A stretch of 64,000 nucleotides of DNA from a bacterium (GCA_026705465.1 JAPPAP010000013.1:1-64000); one strand, 5' to 3'. Shown: positions 35,747 to 45,993, numbered from the stretch's first letter. The notes: generated by a model from the sequence alone, not told the origin. Numbers and translations are program-made.

Positions 35747-36352
35747 GTGTTCCCCCCGGGCTTCTTCGATCGGGCCGATCCCAGCCCCGACCACTTCTTC
35801 TATGCGCCACCCCGCCTGGTCACCCACATTGACGACCAGGCCATCGGCGCGGTCGGCACCCTCTACCAGGAGCTGGGCCTGACCGGAGAAGTGCTGGATC
35901 TGATGTCGTCGTGGGTCTCGCATTTCACTGCCCCTCCAAAGCGGCTGGTAGCCCTGGGGATGAACCAGGTCGAGCTGGCCGCCAACCGCCAGGCCCATGA
36001 GTGGCTCATACACGATCTCAACCACACCCCTCGGCTGCCCTTCGACGACGACTCCTTCGACGCCGCCACTTGCTGCGTCTCGGTTGACTACCTGACCCGG
36101 CCAATCGAGGTGTTCACCGACGTGGCCCGGGTGCTGCGCCCCGGCGGCCTGTTCGTGATCACATTCTCCAACCGGTGCTTCCCCACCAAAGCAATCCGGG
36201 GCTGGCTGTACGCCGATGACGCCGGGCACGTAGAGATCGTCCGTCGCTACTTCGAGGCCGCCGACGGATGGGCCGAGCCGGTGACCAAGCAATGCATCCC
36301 ACCGGGCACCACCGGCGACCCCCTCTATGCCCTCTACGCCGCTGCCCTCTGA
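35747..36352 (+). CDS. Class I SAM-dependent methyltransferase-like protein
   Basis: 201 residues. GLTGEVLDLMSSWVSHF is a shortened motif I, LGMNQVELAANRQAHEW corresponds to motif II and LPFDDDSFDAATCCVSVDYL to motifs III/IV, followed by FTDVARVLRPGGLFVITFSN, the classic post-motif region. Motif I lacks the glycine-rich loop (DLMSSW in place of D-x-G-x-G), a variant seen in a family of short actinobacterial and cyanobacterial proteins annotated as methyltransferases. SAM use is therefore likely but not proven. GTG start 59 bp from the divergent kinase-like gene. Confidence 0.68.
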   Translation: MFPPGFFDRADPSPDHFFYAPPRLVTHIDDQAIGAVGTLYQELGLTGEVLDLMSSWVSHFTAPPKRLVALGMNQVELAANRQAHEWLIHDLNHTPRLPFDDDSFDAATCCVSVDYLTRPIEVFTDVARVLRPGGLFVITFSNRCFPTKAIRGWLYADDAGHVEIVRRYFEAADGWAEPVTKQCIPPGTTGDPLYALYAAAL

Positions 36353-36422
36353 CCGTTCACCAATGCGGTCCACCACCCAGAGTCACCAACAAGTGTCGCT
36401 GTCGATCCCTACCATCTGACCC

Positions 36423-39400
36423 GTGAGCATCGAGGTCGTCTGCACCCCCTACGGGCCCCCCGCCACTGAGCGGCTGGGCGAGCAGATCGCCTCGCTCAAG
36501 AACGGCGACCCCCTCGCCCCCGTCACCGTGGTGGTTCCCACCAACATCGCCGGCCTCGCCACCCGACGCGCCCTGGGCGCACGAGACCAGGGCATCGCCG
36601 CGGTGAACTTCCTCAAGCTCTTTGACCTAGCCGAACGCCTAGCAGGACGGCAGATGGCGATGGAGTTTGAGCGTAGGCCGCTTTCTGGCCCGGTGCTCAG
36701 CGCCACCGTGCGGAGCGTGTTGAACACCGACCCCGGCCTGTTCCAGGCCTCGGCTCGACACCCGGCGACCGAGCAGGCCTTGGTGCGGTCGTACCGAGAC
36801 TTGCGGGAGCTGTCCGAGGAGCAACTCGACACCCTGGCGTCACAGAGCCGCCGAGCCGCCGATGTTGTCCGCATCTGCCGTCAAGTGGGAGAGCTGCTGA
36901 AGCCGAAGTGGTACGACGGCCACGATCTGAGCGAGCTGGCCATCGACGCACTTGAGTCGGGGAGGCTCAGTGAAATCCTCCACGGGTTCGGCCCGGTGAT
37001 CATCCACCTGCCGCAGCGGGTCACCCGATCACAGGGCCGCATGGTCGCCGCCTTGTCGGAGGCAACGCCGGTGGCGGTGATCGCCGGGCTGACCGGCAGA
37101 GAGAGGGCCGATGGCGCGGTGATGGAGTCAATCAGCCGCATGGGTGCGGTTGTCGACCCGATGCCGGAGATCAGCCCACCCCACGGCCAGCGCATCATCA
37201 CCACCGCCAGCGCCAATGAGGAAGTCCGAGTGGCGGTCCGGGAAGTGGTCGACGCCGCCCGAGAAGGCATCCCCTTTAGCCGGATCGCCGTGCTGTGCGG
37301 GGGCGGCGAACCGGCGATCCGGTCGCTTCACGATCAGCTCGACGCCGCGGGGATCGCCTTCAACGGTCCCAGCGGGCGCACCCTGGCCGACTCACTGGTG
37401 GGCCGGGGACTGGTGGCAATGCTGAACCTGGAGGGCCGCGACTTCCGCCGAGACGAGGTGTTCGCCCTGCTGTCGGTGGCTTCGGCCACCGTGCCCCGGG
37501 GGGAAGCGCCCAGCAACCAGCCCACGCTGGCCGCCGATCTGGTGATGGCGTGGGAGCGGGTGTCGCGCCGGGCCGGGGTGGCCCGGGGTTCCGACCAGTG
37601 GGGGACGCGGCTCAACCGGTACGCCGACGAGCAGCGGAAGGCCGCCCATCAAGAACGGCGCGATCCCGACCGAGTGGAGGGACGGGTTGAGCGGCGCGGG
37701 CGAGAGGCAGACCATGCGGAGTCGCTGGCCCGGTTCATGGACCAGCTCATCGACGACCTGTCTCCTGAGCCAGAGCCGGCCACCTGGAACAACTGGTGTG
37801 GGTGGATCAGGGGGCTGATCCACACCTATCTCGGCGACGAGGATGCTCGGCAGCACTGGCCCAAGCCCGAGCAGGAAGCGGCCAACCAGATTGAAGGGAT
37901 CCTCGACCGCTTGGCCAACCTGGACGAAATCGAGCACCGTCCCCGTTCAAACACCTTCCGACACACCCTGGTCTCGGAGTTGGGCGCACGCACCGGCCGG
38001 GTCGGCCGGGTCGGACACGGGGTGCTCACCGAGGAAATCGGCGCCTCGCTGGGAATAGAGCTGGATCGGACAATTCTGACCGGCATGGCCGAGGGAGAGT
38101 TCCCCCACAGCCCCTCCGATGATCCGCTTCTGCCCGACCGGGAGCGCCTCGCGGTCCGCGATGATCTCGCCCTCCTCTCCGACCGTATGGACGATCAGCA
38201 CCGCCACCTACTGGCCGCGCTGGCATCAGCCGAAGTCGGCACCATGGTGTATGCCCGAGGCGACGCCCGCCAGGCCTGCGAGCAGCACCCCTCCCGCTGG
38301 TTGCTGGACTCCGCCAGCGCACTGGTGGGAGACACCGTGGACAGCACCAACCTGGAGGACCTAGCCACCGACGAAACCGCGGATTGGTTCGAACATGTCC
38401 CCTCGTTTGCCGGAAGGGTGCTCGACGCCGAGTTCCCGGCCACCGCCCAAGAGTTCGGGCTCAGGGCCCTGGCCCCGGCCAGCCGATCTGATGATCTGCC
38501 ATTCGACGACGACCCGGTGCTGACCCGAGGGGCCGAGCTTGTAGCAGCCCGGGCCTCCAACCAGTTCACCCGATTCGACGGCAACCTGTCCGGCTTCAGG
38601 GTCGCCGACCTGGCCGAAGACGTGGTGTCGCCCACCAGCCTGGAGACGTGGGCCGACTGCCCCATGCGCTACTTCTTTCAATACGTCTTGCGGGTGCAGA
38701 CGTTCGAGCAGCCCGAGGATCTGCTCCAGATCTCGGCGTTGGAGAAGGGCTCGCTGGTCCACGAAGCCCTGGACAGGTTTGTGAGCGAGCAGCTCGAAAA
38801 CAACCAGGTGCCGCATCCTGTCCTGCGATGGAGCGATGAGCAGCGCCGCCGCCTGCTCGAGATCGGAGTGGAGTTGTGCCAGCAAGCCGAGGCCCAAGGG
38901 CTGACCGGCACCCCGGTGTTCTGGCACCACGACCGACGTCGGATCTTGACCGACTTGGAGCGGTTTTTGTGGGAAGACGATGACCAGCGCCGCCGCCTCG
39001 ACGTCACCGCCGCCGCCAGTGAGTTGGCCTTCGGGATGCTCGGCGACGAGTTGAAGGCAGTCGCCGTCTCGCTGCCCAGCGGCCGGTCAGTGAGATTCCG
39101 TGGCCGCGCCGATCGGGTGGACCAGGGCAGTAACACTCTGCTGGTCACCGACTACAAGACCGGCAATTCCGACCCCTACAAAGACCTGGACGAAAGAAGC
39201 CGGAACTGGGACCCCGTCCTTCGGGGCACCCGCCTCCAGCTCCCGGTATACGGGCTGGCCGCCCGCGACCACATCGACGACTCCGCTGACCCGATCAGAA
39301 CCCAGTATTGGTTCGTCACCAGCGACCAGCAGTTCAAGGCCTACGGCTACCGGCTGAACGACCGGGTGATGGATCGCTTCCGCGCGGTGGTGGACATCAT

Positions 39401-39614
39401 CGCCGACGGTATCGAGGACGGGGTGTTCTGCGACCGCCCCCAACCCGACCGCACCGAGGGACCGTTCAGCCAGTACTGCGACTACTGCAACGCCGACCGG
39501 CTGGGCACGCAAGAACGCCGCCGGGCGTGGGAGAGCATGCAAGATCAATCGGAGCTGGCCGACTATTGGCGCCTGGCCGAGTCGCCCCACGGATTCGACC
39601 CCGGGGCGGATTGA
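36423..39614 (+). CDS. AddB-like exonuclease/helicase-family subunit
   Basis: 1063 residues. The N-terminal half is a degenerate UvrD-type domain: the Walker A region reads VVVPTNIAGLATRRAL, without GKT/S. The C-terminal PD-(D/E)XK nuclease has SPTSLETWADCPMRYFFQYV with the first cysteine, GSLVHEALDRF, FRGRADRVDQGSN, LLVTDYKTGN and QLPVYGLAA. The cluster motif near the end is QYCDYCNADRLG; the fourth cysteine expected near the end of that motif is glycine. The AddA-like helicase starts 2 bp downstream. Together they would resect double-strand breaks before RecA. Confidence 0.83.
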   Translation: MSIEVVCTPYGPPATERLGEQIASLKNGDPLAPVTVVVPTNIAGLATRRALGARDQGIAAVNFLKLFDLAERLAGRQMAMEFERRPLSGPVLSATVRSVLNTDPGLFQASARHPATEQALVRSYRDLRELSEEQLDTLASQSRRAADVVRICRQVGELLKPKWYDGHDLSELAIDALESGRLSEILHGFGPVIIHLPQRVTRSQGRMVAALSEATPVAVIAGLTGRERADGAVMESISRMGAVVDPMPEISPPHGQRIITTASANEEVRVAVREVVDAAREGIPFSRIAVLCGGGEPAIRSLHDQLDAAGIAFNGPSGRTLADSLVGRGLVAMLNLEGRDFRRDEVFALLSVASATVPRGEAPSNQPTLAADLVMAWERVSRRAGVARGSDQWGTRLNRYADEQRKAAHQERRDPDRVEGRVERRGREADHAESLARFMDQLIDDLSPEPEPATWNNWCGWIRGLIHTYLGDEDARQHWPKPEQEAANQIEGILDRLANLDEIEHRPRSNTFRHTLVSELGARTGRVGRVGHGVLTEEIGASLGIELDRTILTGMAEGEFPHSPSDDPLLPDRERLAVRDDLALLSDRMDDQHRHLLAALASAEVGTMVYARGDARQACEQHPSRWLLDSASALVGDTVDSTNLEDLATDETADWFEHVPSFAGRVLDAEFPATAQEFGLRALAPASRSDDLPFDDDPVLTRGAELVAARASNQFTRFDGNLSGFRVADLAEDVVSPTSLETWADCPMRYFFQYVLRVQTFEQPEDLLQISALEKGSLVHEALDRFVSEQLENNQVPHPVLRWSDEQRRRLLEIGVELCQQAEAQGLTGTPVFWHHDRRRILTDLERFLWEDDDQRRRLDVTAAASELAFGMLGDELKAVAVSLPSGRSVRFRGRADRVDQGSNTLLVTDYKTGNSDPYKDLDERSRNWDPVLRGTRLQLPVYGLAARDHIDDSADPIRTQYWFVTSDQQFKAYGYRLNDRVMDRFRAVVDIIADGIEDGVFCDRPQPDRTEGPFSQYCDYCNADRLGTQERRRAWESMQDQSELADYWRLAESPHGFDPGAD

Positions 39615-39616
39615 CC

Positions 39617-42600
39617 ATGGCACCGATCAACAATGACCAAGCCGACCGGGACGCCATCGAAGCCGAACTCGACTCGACCCTGTTCGTGGAGGCTGGGGCC
39701 GGATCGGGCAAGACCACCGCGTTGGTGGCCCGAGTTCTCTCCCTGCTCGACACCGGCATGGCCATGGAGAACATCGCCGCCATCACCTTCACCGAGAAGG
39801 CCGCCGCAGAGCTGAAGAACCGCCTGCGCCAAGAGCTCTCTAAGTCTGGGCGACACGCTGAAGCCCTCGATCAGCTTGACGGCGCAGCCATCACCACCCT
39901 TCATGGCTTCGCCCTGCGCATCCTCTCCCAGCACGCTATCGAGGCCGGGCTGCCCGCCCGCCTCGAGGTGAGCCCTACCGAGGCATTCGAAGACCGCTGG
40001 GTGGAGTTCCAGAGCCGGCTGCTAAGCAGCCCCGAACAGGAGCACGCCCTAGCTCTGGCCCGGATCTTGGGCCTGAACATGGGTCACCTTCGGGAGCTGG
40101 CTCAGCACCTTGACAGCAACTGGGACTTGGTCGCCCGGGAAATGGCCCAGCCACCCCCCACTGGCCCGATCGAGATTCCCGATGTCAGCGGATTCCCCGG
40201 CTGGTTCGACGAGGTGGCCGCGCTTTCGATGTACTGCACCGACCCAACCGACAAAATGCTGCCCAAGCTTGAGGCCATCGCCGAGCGGGCCAATCTGCTG
40301 CGGGGGGCGGCGGGTGACGAGGACCAGATCTTGCGGCTGCTGTTTATCCCCGGGCTGAGCTTCACTAGGGCGGGCCGCAAGGGAAGTTGGCCCGACGAAG
40401 ACAGCGATGACCCGTCATTGGATGATGTGGTCGCTCAGTTGCGAGAGCTGGGTGACGCCATCAAAGACCTCCGAGCCCATGTGGCTGATGTCCTTATCGA
40501 GCGGCTGACTCTGGTATTTGCGGCCTTCACCCTTGAAGCCGCCGAGGACCGTCGTCGCCTGGGGGTGTTGGAGTATCACGACCTGTTGGTTTTGGCCCGA
40601 AACCTGCTGCGCCACCCTCAGCACGGCGAAGACATCAGAGAGGCGCTGGCCGGGCGCTTTCAGCGCCTGCTGCTCGACGAGTTCCAAGACACCGACCCCA
40701 TCCAGGTCGAATTGGCCAAGCTGATCGCCGCGCCCCCTGACGACCACCGACACTGGGCGGAGTTGCAGGACGAGGCGGGGCGGCTGTTCTTCGTGGGCGA
40801 CCCCAAACAGTCGATCTACCGATTCCGACGAGCCGACATCGCCCTGTACACCCAAGCAGGACACGCCCAAACCGTGAATCGAAAGACGCTCACCCGCAAT
40901 TTCCGGTCGGTCGAGCTCATCCTGGATTGGACAAATGCCCTGTTCAAGGAGTTCATGGCCCCGCCCAACCCCTCGAAGCAGCACGTCCAGCCCGACTATC
41001 AAGCGCTCGATGCGGTACGGGGATCGCCGCCGGAGGGACCACCGGTGGCGGTGCTCGGCCGAGAGCACCCCAAGGGGTCCCGGGCCGGCGGGTTGCGAAT
41101 GATCGAAGCCCAAGAGGTGTCCCAGGCCATCTTGACCGCGGTCGGCCAAGGCTGGTCGGTGGGCGCCGGCCGGGACGAGAACGGCCGCGAACTGTGGCGA
41201 CCGGCTCGGCTGGAGGACATTTGCATCCTGCTGCCCACCCGCACATCGCTGCCTCAGCTTGAGCAGGCGTTGGAAGCACACGGCATCCCCTACCGGATTG
41301 AGGCGGGCTCGCTGATCTGGTCCAGCCAGATCATTCGGGAGGTGATGGCGGCGGTGAGGGCGCTGGCCGACCCCACTGACGAGGTGGCCCTGGTCAACGC
41401 CCTGCGCTCCCCCGCCTTCGGGTGCGGCGACAACGATCTATTCACCTACAAGGTGGCCTATCGGGGCCAGTGGAACTACACCGCACCCCGGCCCCACCAA
41501 CTCCCCGAGAATCACCCGGTGGGCGAGGCCATGGCGTGGCTGGCCGACTTGCACGCCAAGGCGCGCTGGCTGAATCCCAGCCAGATTATCGAAAGCATCG
41601 TGCGGGAGCGGCGGCTGATGGAGTCGAGTTGCTTCGGCCAGAACCGGGCTCGGGATGCGTGGCGCAGCCTCGACTTGGTTGTCGACCAGGCTCGCCAGTT
41701 CGAGGAATCGGGTGGACGGGGATTGCGGGAGTTCGTCGCTTGGGTAGAAAGGAAGATTGGAGAGCGGACCAGAGAGACCGACGTCATATTGTCGGAGACC
41801 GACGACGACGCGGTGCGCATCACCACCATCCACGCCGCCAAAGGCCGGGAGTTCCCCATCGTCATCCTGTCTGGGACCTACGCCCGGAGCCGTCCCATGT
41901 CGGCCCAGGTAGTTTGGCCGTCCGACGGCGGCTTCGGCGTGCGCTTCACCAACCTCCTGCGAACCAGAAGGTTCGCCGAGCACCAAGACGATGAGGAGGA
42001 GATGGAGCACGCCGAGCGGGTGCGCCTGCTCTACGTGGCCCTGACCCGGGCGATGGACCACTTGGTGGTGTCGGCTCATCGCATTGAGCGAAGTGAGAAC
42101 AGCACCGCCAGGCCATCGATGGCCGAAATGGTGGTGGAAAACGCCGCTTGGCTGCCGGAGGCTGAGTGGGTGCCCGAACCGTTGTTATCTGAAGAACCTG
42201 ACACCCCCCTCAACGCATCCTTTACGGCGTGGCAGAAAAAGCGGGATTCCTTCATGGCTGCAGCGAGCAAGCCGTCGACCATGAGCGCCTCGAGAATCGC
42301 CTGGACCGAGACTGACGATGAAGACGTTGAACAACTCCCCGGTTTGGACAAGGACGGACCCACAGACGGCGATGACAATCGGTCGCCGCTGCGCAAGGGT
42401 CGTGGCGGAACCCAGATCGGTAGCGCGGTCCACGCCGTGCTGCAAACAGTAGACCTGGACGCCGATTTCGGTACCCTCGGTCCGGTGGCTGCGGCTCAAG
42501 CGGAAGCCGAAGGCGTCTCCCAAGCCCAGAGCACGGTTTGGGCCTTGGCTCGATCCGCGCTGGAGTCCGAAACCGTGCGGGAAGCGGCTAGCTCAGAGCA

Positions 42601-42937
42601 TTGGAAAGAGCTGTTCGTGGCCGCCCCGGTGGACGGCACCGTGGTGGAGGGCTATATCGATTTGCTGTACCGCTCCCCCGAGGGCTTGGTGGTGGTGGAC
42701 TACAAGACCGACCACATCCCCAACGATGAGACCCTCCAAGCCAAGATCGACCGCTACCAGCTTCAATTGGCCTCTTACTCCTTGGCAGTTCAACAGGCAG
42801 TTGGCGAAGAAGTGACCCGCTGCGTGCTGGTTTTTGCCCGCCAAGGTCAAGACGCAAGAGAGGTTGTCATCGCCGGCGACGATCTGGTGTCAGCCCAACA
42901 TGAAGTCCGTCGACGGCTGTCAGTGGCTGCGGCCTGA
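39617..42937 (+). CDS. AddA-like UvrD/Rep helicase-nuclease
   Basis: 1106-residue SF1 helicase with C-terminal nuclease. Motif I is FVEAGAGSGKTTALVAR, Ia ITFTEKAAAELKNRLRQ, II LLLDEFQDTDPIQ, III FFVGDPKQSIYRFR, IV LTRNFRSVE, V ITTIHAAKGREFPIVILSG and VI RLLYVALTRAMDHL. The nuclease has GSAVHAVLQTVDL, EGYIDLLYRSPEG and VVVDYKTDHIP. ATG at 39617 is 2 bp after the AddB-like stop and precedes the helicase domain directly. With two nuclease-bearing subunits the complex resembles AddAB more than RecBCD. Confidence 0.9.
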   Translation: MAPINNDQADRDAIEAELDSTLFVEAGAGSGKTTALVARVLSLLDTGMAMENIAAITFTEKAAAELKNRLRQELSKSGRHAEALDQLDGAAITTLHGFALRILSQHAIEAGLPARLEVSPTEAFEDRWVEFQSRLLSSPEQEHALALARILGLNMGHLRELAQHLDSNWDLVAREMAQPPPTGPIEIPDVSGFPGWFDEVAALSMYCTDPTDKMLPKLEAIAERANLLRGAAGDEDQILRLLFIPGLSFTRAGRKGSWPDEDSDDPSLDDVVAQLRELGDAIKDLRAHVADVLIERLTLVFAAFTLEAAEDRRRLGVLEYHDLLVLARNLLRHPQHGEDIREALAGRFQRLLLDEFQDTDPIQVELAKLIAAPPDDHRHWAELQDEAGRLFFVGDPKQSIYRFRRADIALYTQAGHAQTVNRKTLTRNFRSVELILDWTNALFKEFMAPPNPSKQHVQPDYQALDAVRGSPPEGPPVAVLGREHPKGSRAGGLRMIEAQEVSQAILTAVGQGWSVGAGRDENGRELWRPARLEDICILLPTRTSLPQLEQALEAHGIPYRIEAGSLIWSSQIIREVMAAVRALADPTDEVALVNALRSPAFGCGDNDLFTYKVAYRGQWNYTAPRPHQLPENHPVGEAMAWLADLHAKARWLNPSQIIESIVRERRLMESSCFGQNRARDAWRSLDLVVDQARQFEESGGRGLREFVAWVERKIGERTRETDVILSETDDDAVRITTIHAAKGREFPIVILSGTYARSRPMSAQVVWPSDGGFGVRFTNLLRTRRFAEHQDDEEEMEHAERVRLLYVALTRAMDHLVVSAHRIERSENSTARPSMAEMVVENAAWLPEAEWVPEPLLSEEPDTPLNASFTAWQKKRDSFMAAASKPSTMSASRIAWTETDDEDVEQLPGLDKDGPTDGDDNRSPLRKGRGGTQIGSAVHAVLQTVDLDADFGTLGPVAAAQAEAEGVSQAQSTVWALARSALESETVREAASSEHWKELFVAAPVDGTVVEGYIDLLYRSPEGLVVVDYKTDHIPNDETLQAKIDRYQLQLASYSLAVQQAVGEEVTRCVLVFARQGQDAREVVIAGDDLVSAQHEVRRRLSVAAA

Positions 42938-42950
42938 TAGGAAAAGAGCG

Positions 42951-43754
42951 ATGTTCACACTGGTGGTGATGGCTGCGGGGCTGGGGTCGCGCTTCGGCGG
43001 CACTAAACAGCTGGCCCAGGTAGGGCCGAACGGCGAGGCGTTCTTGGACTTCGCCATCGCCGATGCCCGAGCCGCCGGAGCCAACCGAGTTGTGCTCATT
43101 GTGCGTAGCGACATCGAGGCCGATGTCCAACGGCACTTCGAGACGCGCGGCGACCTGCCCACTGATCTCGACGTGGCTTATGTGCGCCAAGACGAGCACG
43201 GGCCATCGCGGCCCAAACCATGGGGTACGGCCCACGCCGTGCTATCGGCCTCCGAGGCCGTGACCGGCCCATTCGTGGTGTGCAACGCCGACGACTACTA
43301 CGGCCCCACCGCCTACACCGCCCTCTCCCAAGCAATGCAGACCATGGCCGACAACGAGGCCTGCCTGTGCGGCTACCGGCTCGACCACACCCTGCCCGCC
43401 GAGGGCACCGTGACCCGCGGCGTGTGCCAGGTTGACGACTACCGGCTTGCCAGCATCGTCGAACAAGAGGGCATCTCTCGAACCGACAACCAGTTCCCTG
43501 AGGACACCATCGTGTCCATGAACCTGTGGGCGTTCTCCCCCAAGTTCTTAGATGCCCTCCAAGACGGCTTCACCCGATTCCTCAAGGAAAGTGGCGACAG
43601 CGCCTCGGCCGAATACCTTCTGCCCGCCGCTGTCGCAGAGGAAATGGAGAAGGGTGCCCTCACTGTCCGGGTAGTCACCACTCAAGAGACGTGGATCGGC
43701 GTCACCAACCCCAACGACCTCGAGATCGCCCGCTCCGCCCTCTCCCGCCGCTGA
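42951..43754 (+). CDS. Nucleotidyltransferase (NTP-transferase/sugar-phosphate family)
   Basis: 267 residues starting MFTLVVMAAGLGSRFGGTKQ, the glycine-rich nucleotide loop of sugar-phosphate nucleotidyltransferases and MobA-like enzymes, with the VVCNADDYYG metal-binding Asp motif at about 104-113. It probably joins a sugar phosphate or related compound to an NTP. ATG at 42951 after AAAAGAGCG; upstream in-frame starts lie inside the AddA-like gene. It is 13 bp after that gene and 3 bp before mutM, within the same plus-strand run. Substrate not predictable. Confidence 0.8.
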   Translation: MFTLVVMAAGLGSRFGGTKQLAQVGPNGEAFLDFAIADARAAGANRVVLIVRSDIEADVQRHFETRGDLPTDLDVAYVRQDEHGPSRPKPWGTAHAVLSASEAVTGPFVVCNADDYYGPTAYTALSQAMQTMADNEACLCGYRLDHTLPAEGTVTRGVCQVDDYRLASIVEQEGISRTDNQFPEDTIVSMNLWAFSPKFLDALQDGFTRFLKESGDSASAEYLLPAAVAEEMEKGALTVRVVTTQETWIGVTNPNDLEIARSALSRR

Positions 43755-43757
43755 CCC

Positions 43758-44558
43758 GTGCCCGAACTGCCCGAAGTCGAGACGATCCGCCGCCAACTTG
43801 CTCCTCGACTCCAAGGCCGCCGCATCCAAGATGCCCACTCCCACGAATCGGGGAAATTCACCCCCGCCAAAGACGCCGTCGGCACCACGGTTTTGGGCAT
43901 AGGCCGCAGGGGGAAATATCTCATCACCAGCCTTGATGACGGCCAGGAGCTCATCATCCATCTGGGCATGACCGGCTCCCTCGCCATCACCCCTGGACTC
44001 CCCGAAGACCCCTACATCCGGGCTTGGTGGCAACTCGACGGCGACGAGTTCCTGGCCTATCGGGACGTTCGCCGATTCGGCCGGATCCGCTGCGTGCCCG
44101 CCGGCCAATACGACGACATACCCACGCTGGCCCTCCAGGGGCCCGATGCCCTCAGCCCCGACTTCACTCCCGAAGGCTTCTACCAGGCCCTCCGCAAGAG
44201 CCAGCGCCGAATCCCCACCCAGCTTCTCAGCCAAAGGCCCGTGGCCGGTGTCGGCAACATCTACGGGACCGAGGCGCTGTGGATAGCAGGCATCCACCCG
44301 GCCAAACGTCGAATCAGCCGACTGGCTGCCGAGAGACTCCACGGTGCTCTTGTGCAGGTGCTTGAGGCCGGCTTGGCCGACGGAGGCACCACCCTTCGGG
44401 ACTACCGCAACGCTGATGGCGACGAAGGAAGCCACCAACATGTCCTGGCCTGCTACGGCCGCTCGGGCCAACCCTGTTTGCGCTGTGCCACGCCGCTGCA
44501 ACACCGGGTCTACGATGCCCGCACGCTCACTTTCTGCCCCCAATGCCAGTCGCGCTAG
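43758..44558 (+). CDS. mutM: Formamidopyrimidine-DNA glycosylase (Fpg/MutM)
   Basis: 266-residue bifunctional glycosylase/AP lyase that removes 8-oxoguanine. The mature N-terminus PELPEVETIRRQL provides the catalytic Pro2 and Glu3. The lysine motif lies in IGRRGKYLI. The helix-two-turn-helix region reads VAGVGNIYGTEALW, and the C-terminal zinc finger has CYGRSGQPCLRC ... FCPQC. GTG start 3 bp after the nucleotidyltransferase. Its position behind the AddAB-like genes makes this a DNA-repair cluster. Confidence 0.94.
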   Translation: MPELPEVETIRRQLAPRLQGRRIQDAHSHESGKFTPAKDAVGTTVLGIGRRGKYLITSLDDGQELIIHLGMTGSLAITPGLPEDPYIRAWWQLDGDEFLAYRDVRRFGRIRCVPAGQYDDIPTLALQGPDALSPDFTPEGFYQALRKSQRRIPTQLLSQRPVAGVGNIYGTEALWIAGIHPAKRRISRLAAERLHGALVQVLEAGLADGGTTLRDYRNADGDEGSHQHVLACYGRSGQPCLRCATPLQHRVYDARTLTFCPQCQSR

Positions 44559-44583
44559 CGTCATCCCGGCTGGGAGGAACCCC

Positions 44584-45993
44584 ATGAGCGAAGAGATGAC
44601 CGACGAGCAAAAGGAAGCGTTCGTCGCCAAGCTACGCAAAGAAGTCGGGAGTACCGGCACACCTACAACCGCTCGCGATCCGGTCAACCAACCCATGATC
44701 CGCCATTGGTGTGATGCCATGGAGGATGCCAACCCCCTCTACACCGACCCCGACACCGCCAGCCGGGGTCCCCACGGCGAACTCGTCGCCCCCCCATCCA
44801 TGCTCAACGCCTGGACGATGATCGGCCTGGTGCCCAGGGTCAACGATCCTCAAGACCCTGCATCCGGGGTGTATGCGATGCTGGACGAAGCCGGCTATGT
44901 CGGCGTGGTTGCCACCAATTCGGAGCACGTCTACCACCGCTACCTCAACATCGGCGACCACCTAACCGGCACCGTCAAGCTGGTGGACGTGTCGGATGAG
45001 AAGCAGACCGCGTTGGGCATCGGCCATTTCGTCACCACCGAGACCGAATACCACGACCAGCATGGCGAGCACGTGGGGTCCATGTTCTTCCGCATCCTCA
45101 AGTTCCGGCCCGGCACTGGGCGCACCGCCAGCACCGGGGGTGATGGCGACACCGTAAGCGAGCGCCCGCCCCGCCCCCGCCCCAGCCGCAACCAGGACAC
45201 TGACTTCTTCTGGCAAGGCAGCCGGGTCGGAGAACTGCGCATCCAGCGGTGCCTCAATTGCGGGTATCTCCAGCACCCGCCCGGCATCCGCTGCCCGGCC
45301 TGCGGCGCCATCGATATGGGCTACACCGTGGCCTCCGGAAAGGGCACGCTGTATTCGTACGTGGTAGCCCACCACCCCCGGGTCCCCTCCTTCGACTATC
45401 CCCTCAACATCGGACTGGTGGAGTTGGAAGAGGGTGTCCGCCTCGTAACCAACATCACCGACTGCGACCCCGATCAGCTCAAAGTGGGCATGCCACTTGA
45501 GGCATGGCACATGCAGACCCACGAGGATGTGAACCTGCCGGTATTCCGGCCCGCCCGGGTTCCCCGCAACCCGACCACGCTCACCTTCGACGAGATAAGC
45601 GTGGGCGACGAGCTACCGCTCTGTCCGATCCCGCTCACCCCCACCCTGATCGTGTCCACCGCCATCGCCTCGCGCGACTACCAAGACGTCCACCACGACC
45701 GAGACATGGCCATCAAAAAGGGGTCTGAGGACATCTTCATGAACATCTTGACGTCTAGCGGCCTCTCCGCCCGCTACATCAGCGACTGGGCCGGTCCGGA
45801 TGCCGTTTTCAAGAACCTGAAGATCCGGCTCGGCGCCCCCAACTACCCCTACGACTGCATGACTATGTCGGGATCGGTCAGCGCCAAACGGGAGGTCGAC
45901 GGCGAGAACATCGCCGAAGTCTCATTCCGAGGGCAGAACAGCCGGGGGCCGCATGTGACCGGAACCGTCGACCTGGCCTTGCCCAGAGCGTAG
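44584..45993 (+). CDS. MaoC-like hydratase / DUF35 OB-fold / MaoC-like hydratase three-domain fusion
   Basis: 469 residues. Residues about 20-185 form a FAS1/MaoC-N hot-dog domain (PMIRHWCDAMEDANPLYTDP). Residues about 200-325 form a DUF35 domain with rubredoxin-type zinc ligands in QRCLNCGYLQHPPGIRCPAC. Residues about 340-469 form a second MaoC domain with the hydratase motif SRDYQDVHHDRDMA. In Mycobacterium the steroid side-chain hydratase uses ChsH2 (MaoC-DUF35) plus ChsH1 (MaoC), and the DUF35 part binds the aldolase Ltp2. Here all parts are in one chain, and the Ltp2-like gene is 9 bp downstream. Enoyl-CoA hydration plus retro-aldol cleavage is inferred. Confidence 0.82.
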   Translation: MSEEMTDEQKEAFVAKLRKEVGSTGTPTTARDPVNQPMIRHWCDAMEDANPLYTDPDTASRGPHGELVAPPSMLNAWTMIGLVPRVNDPQDPASGVYAMLDEAGYVGVVATNSEHVYHRYLNIGDHLTGTVKLVDVSDEKQTALGIGHFVTTETEYHDQHGEHVGSMFFRILKFRPGTGRTASTGGDGDTVSERPPRPRPSRNQDTDFFWQGSRVGELRIQRCLNCGYLQHPPGIRCPACGAIDMGYTVASGKGTLYSYVVAHHPRVPSFDYPLNIGLVELEEGVRLVTNITDCDPDQLKVGMPLEAWHMQTHEDVNLPVFRPARVPRNPTTLTFDEISVGDELPLCPIPLTPTLIVSTAIASRDYQDVHHDRDMAIKKGSEDIFMNILTSSGLSARYISDWAGPDAVFKNLKIRLGAPNYPYDCMTMSGSVSAKREVDGENIAEVSFRGQNSRGPHVTGTVDLALPRA

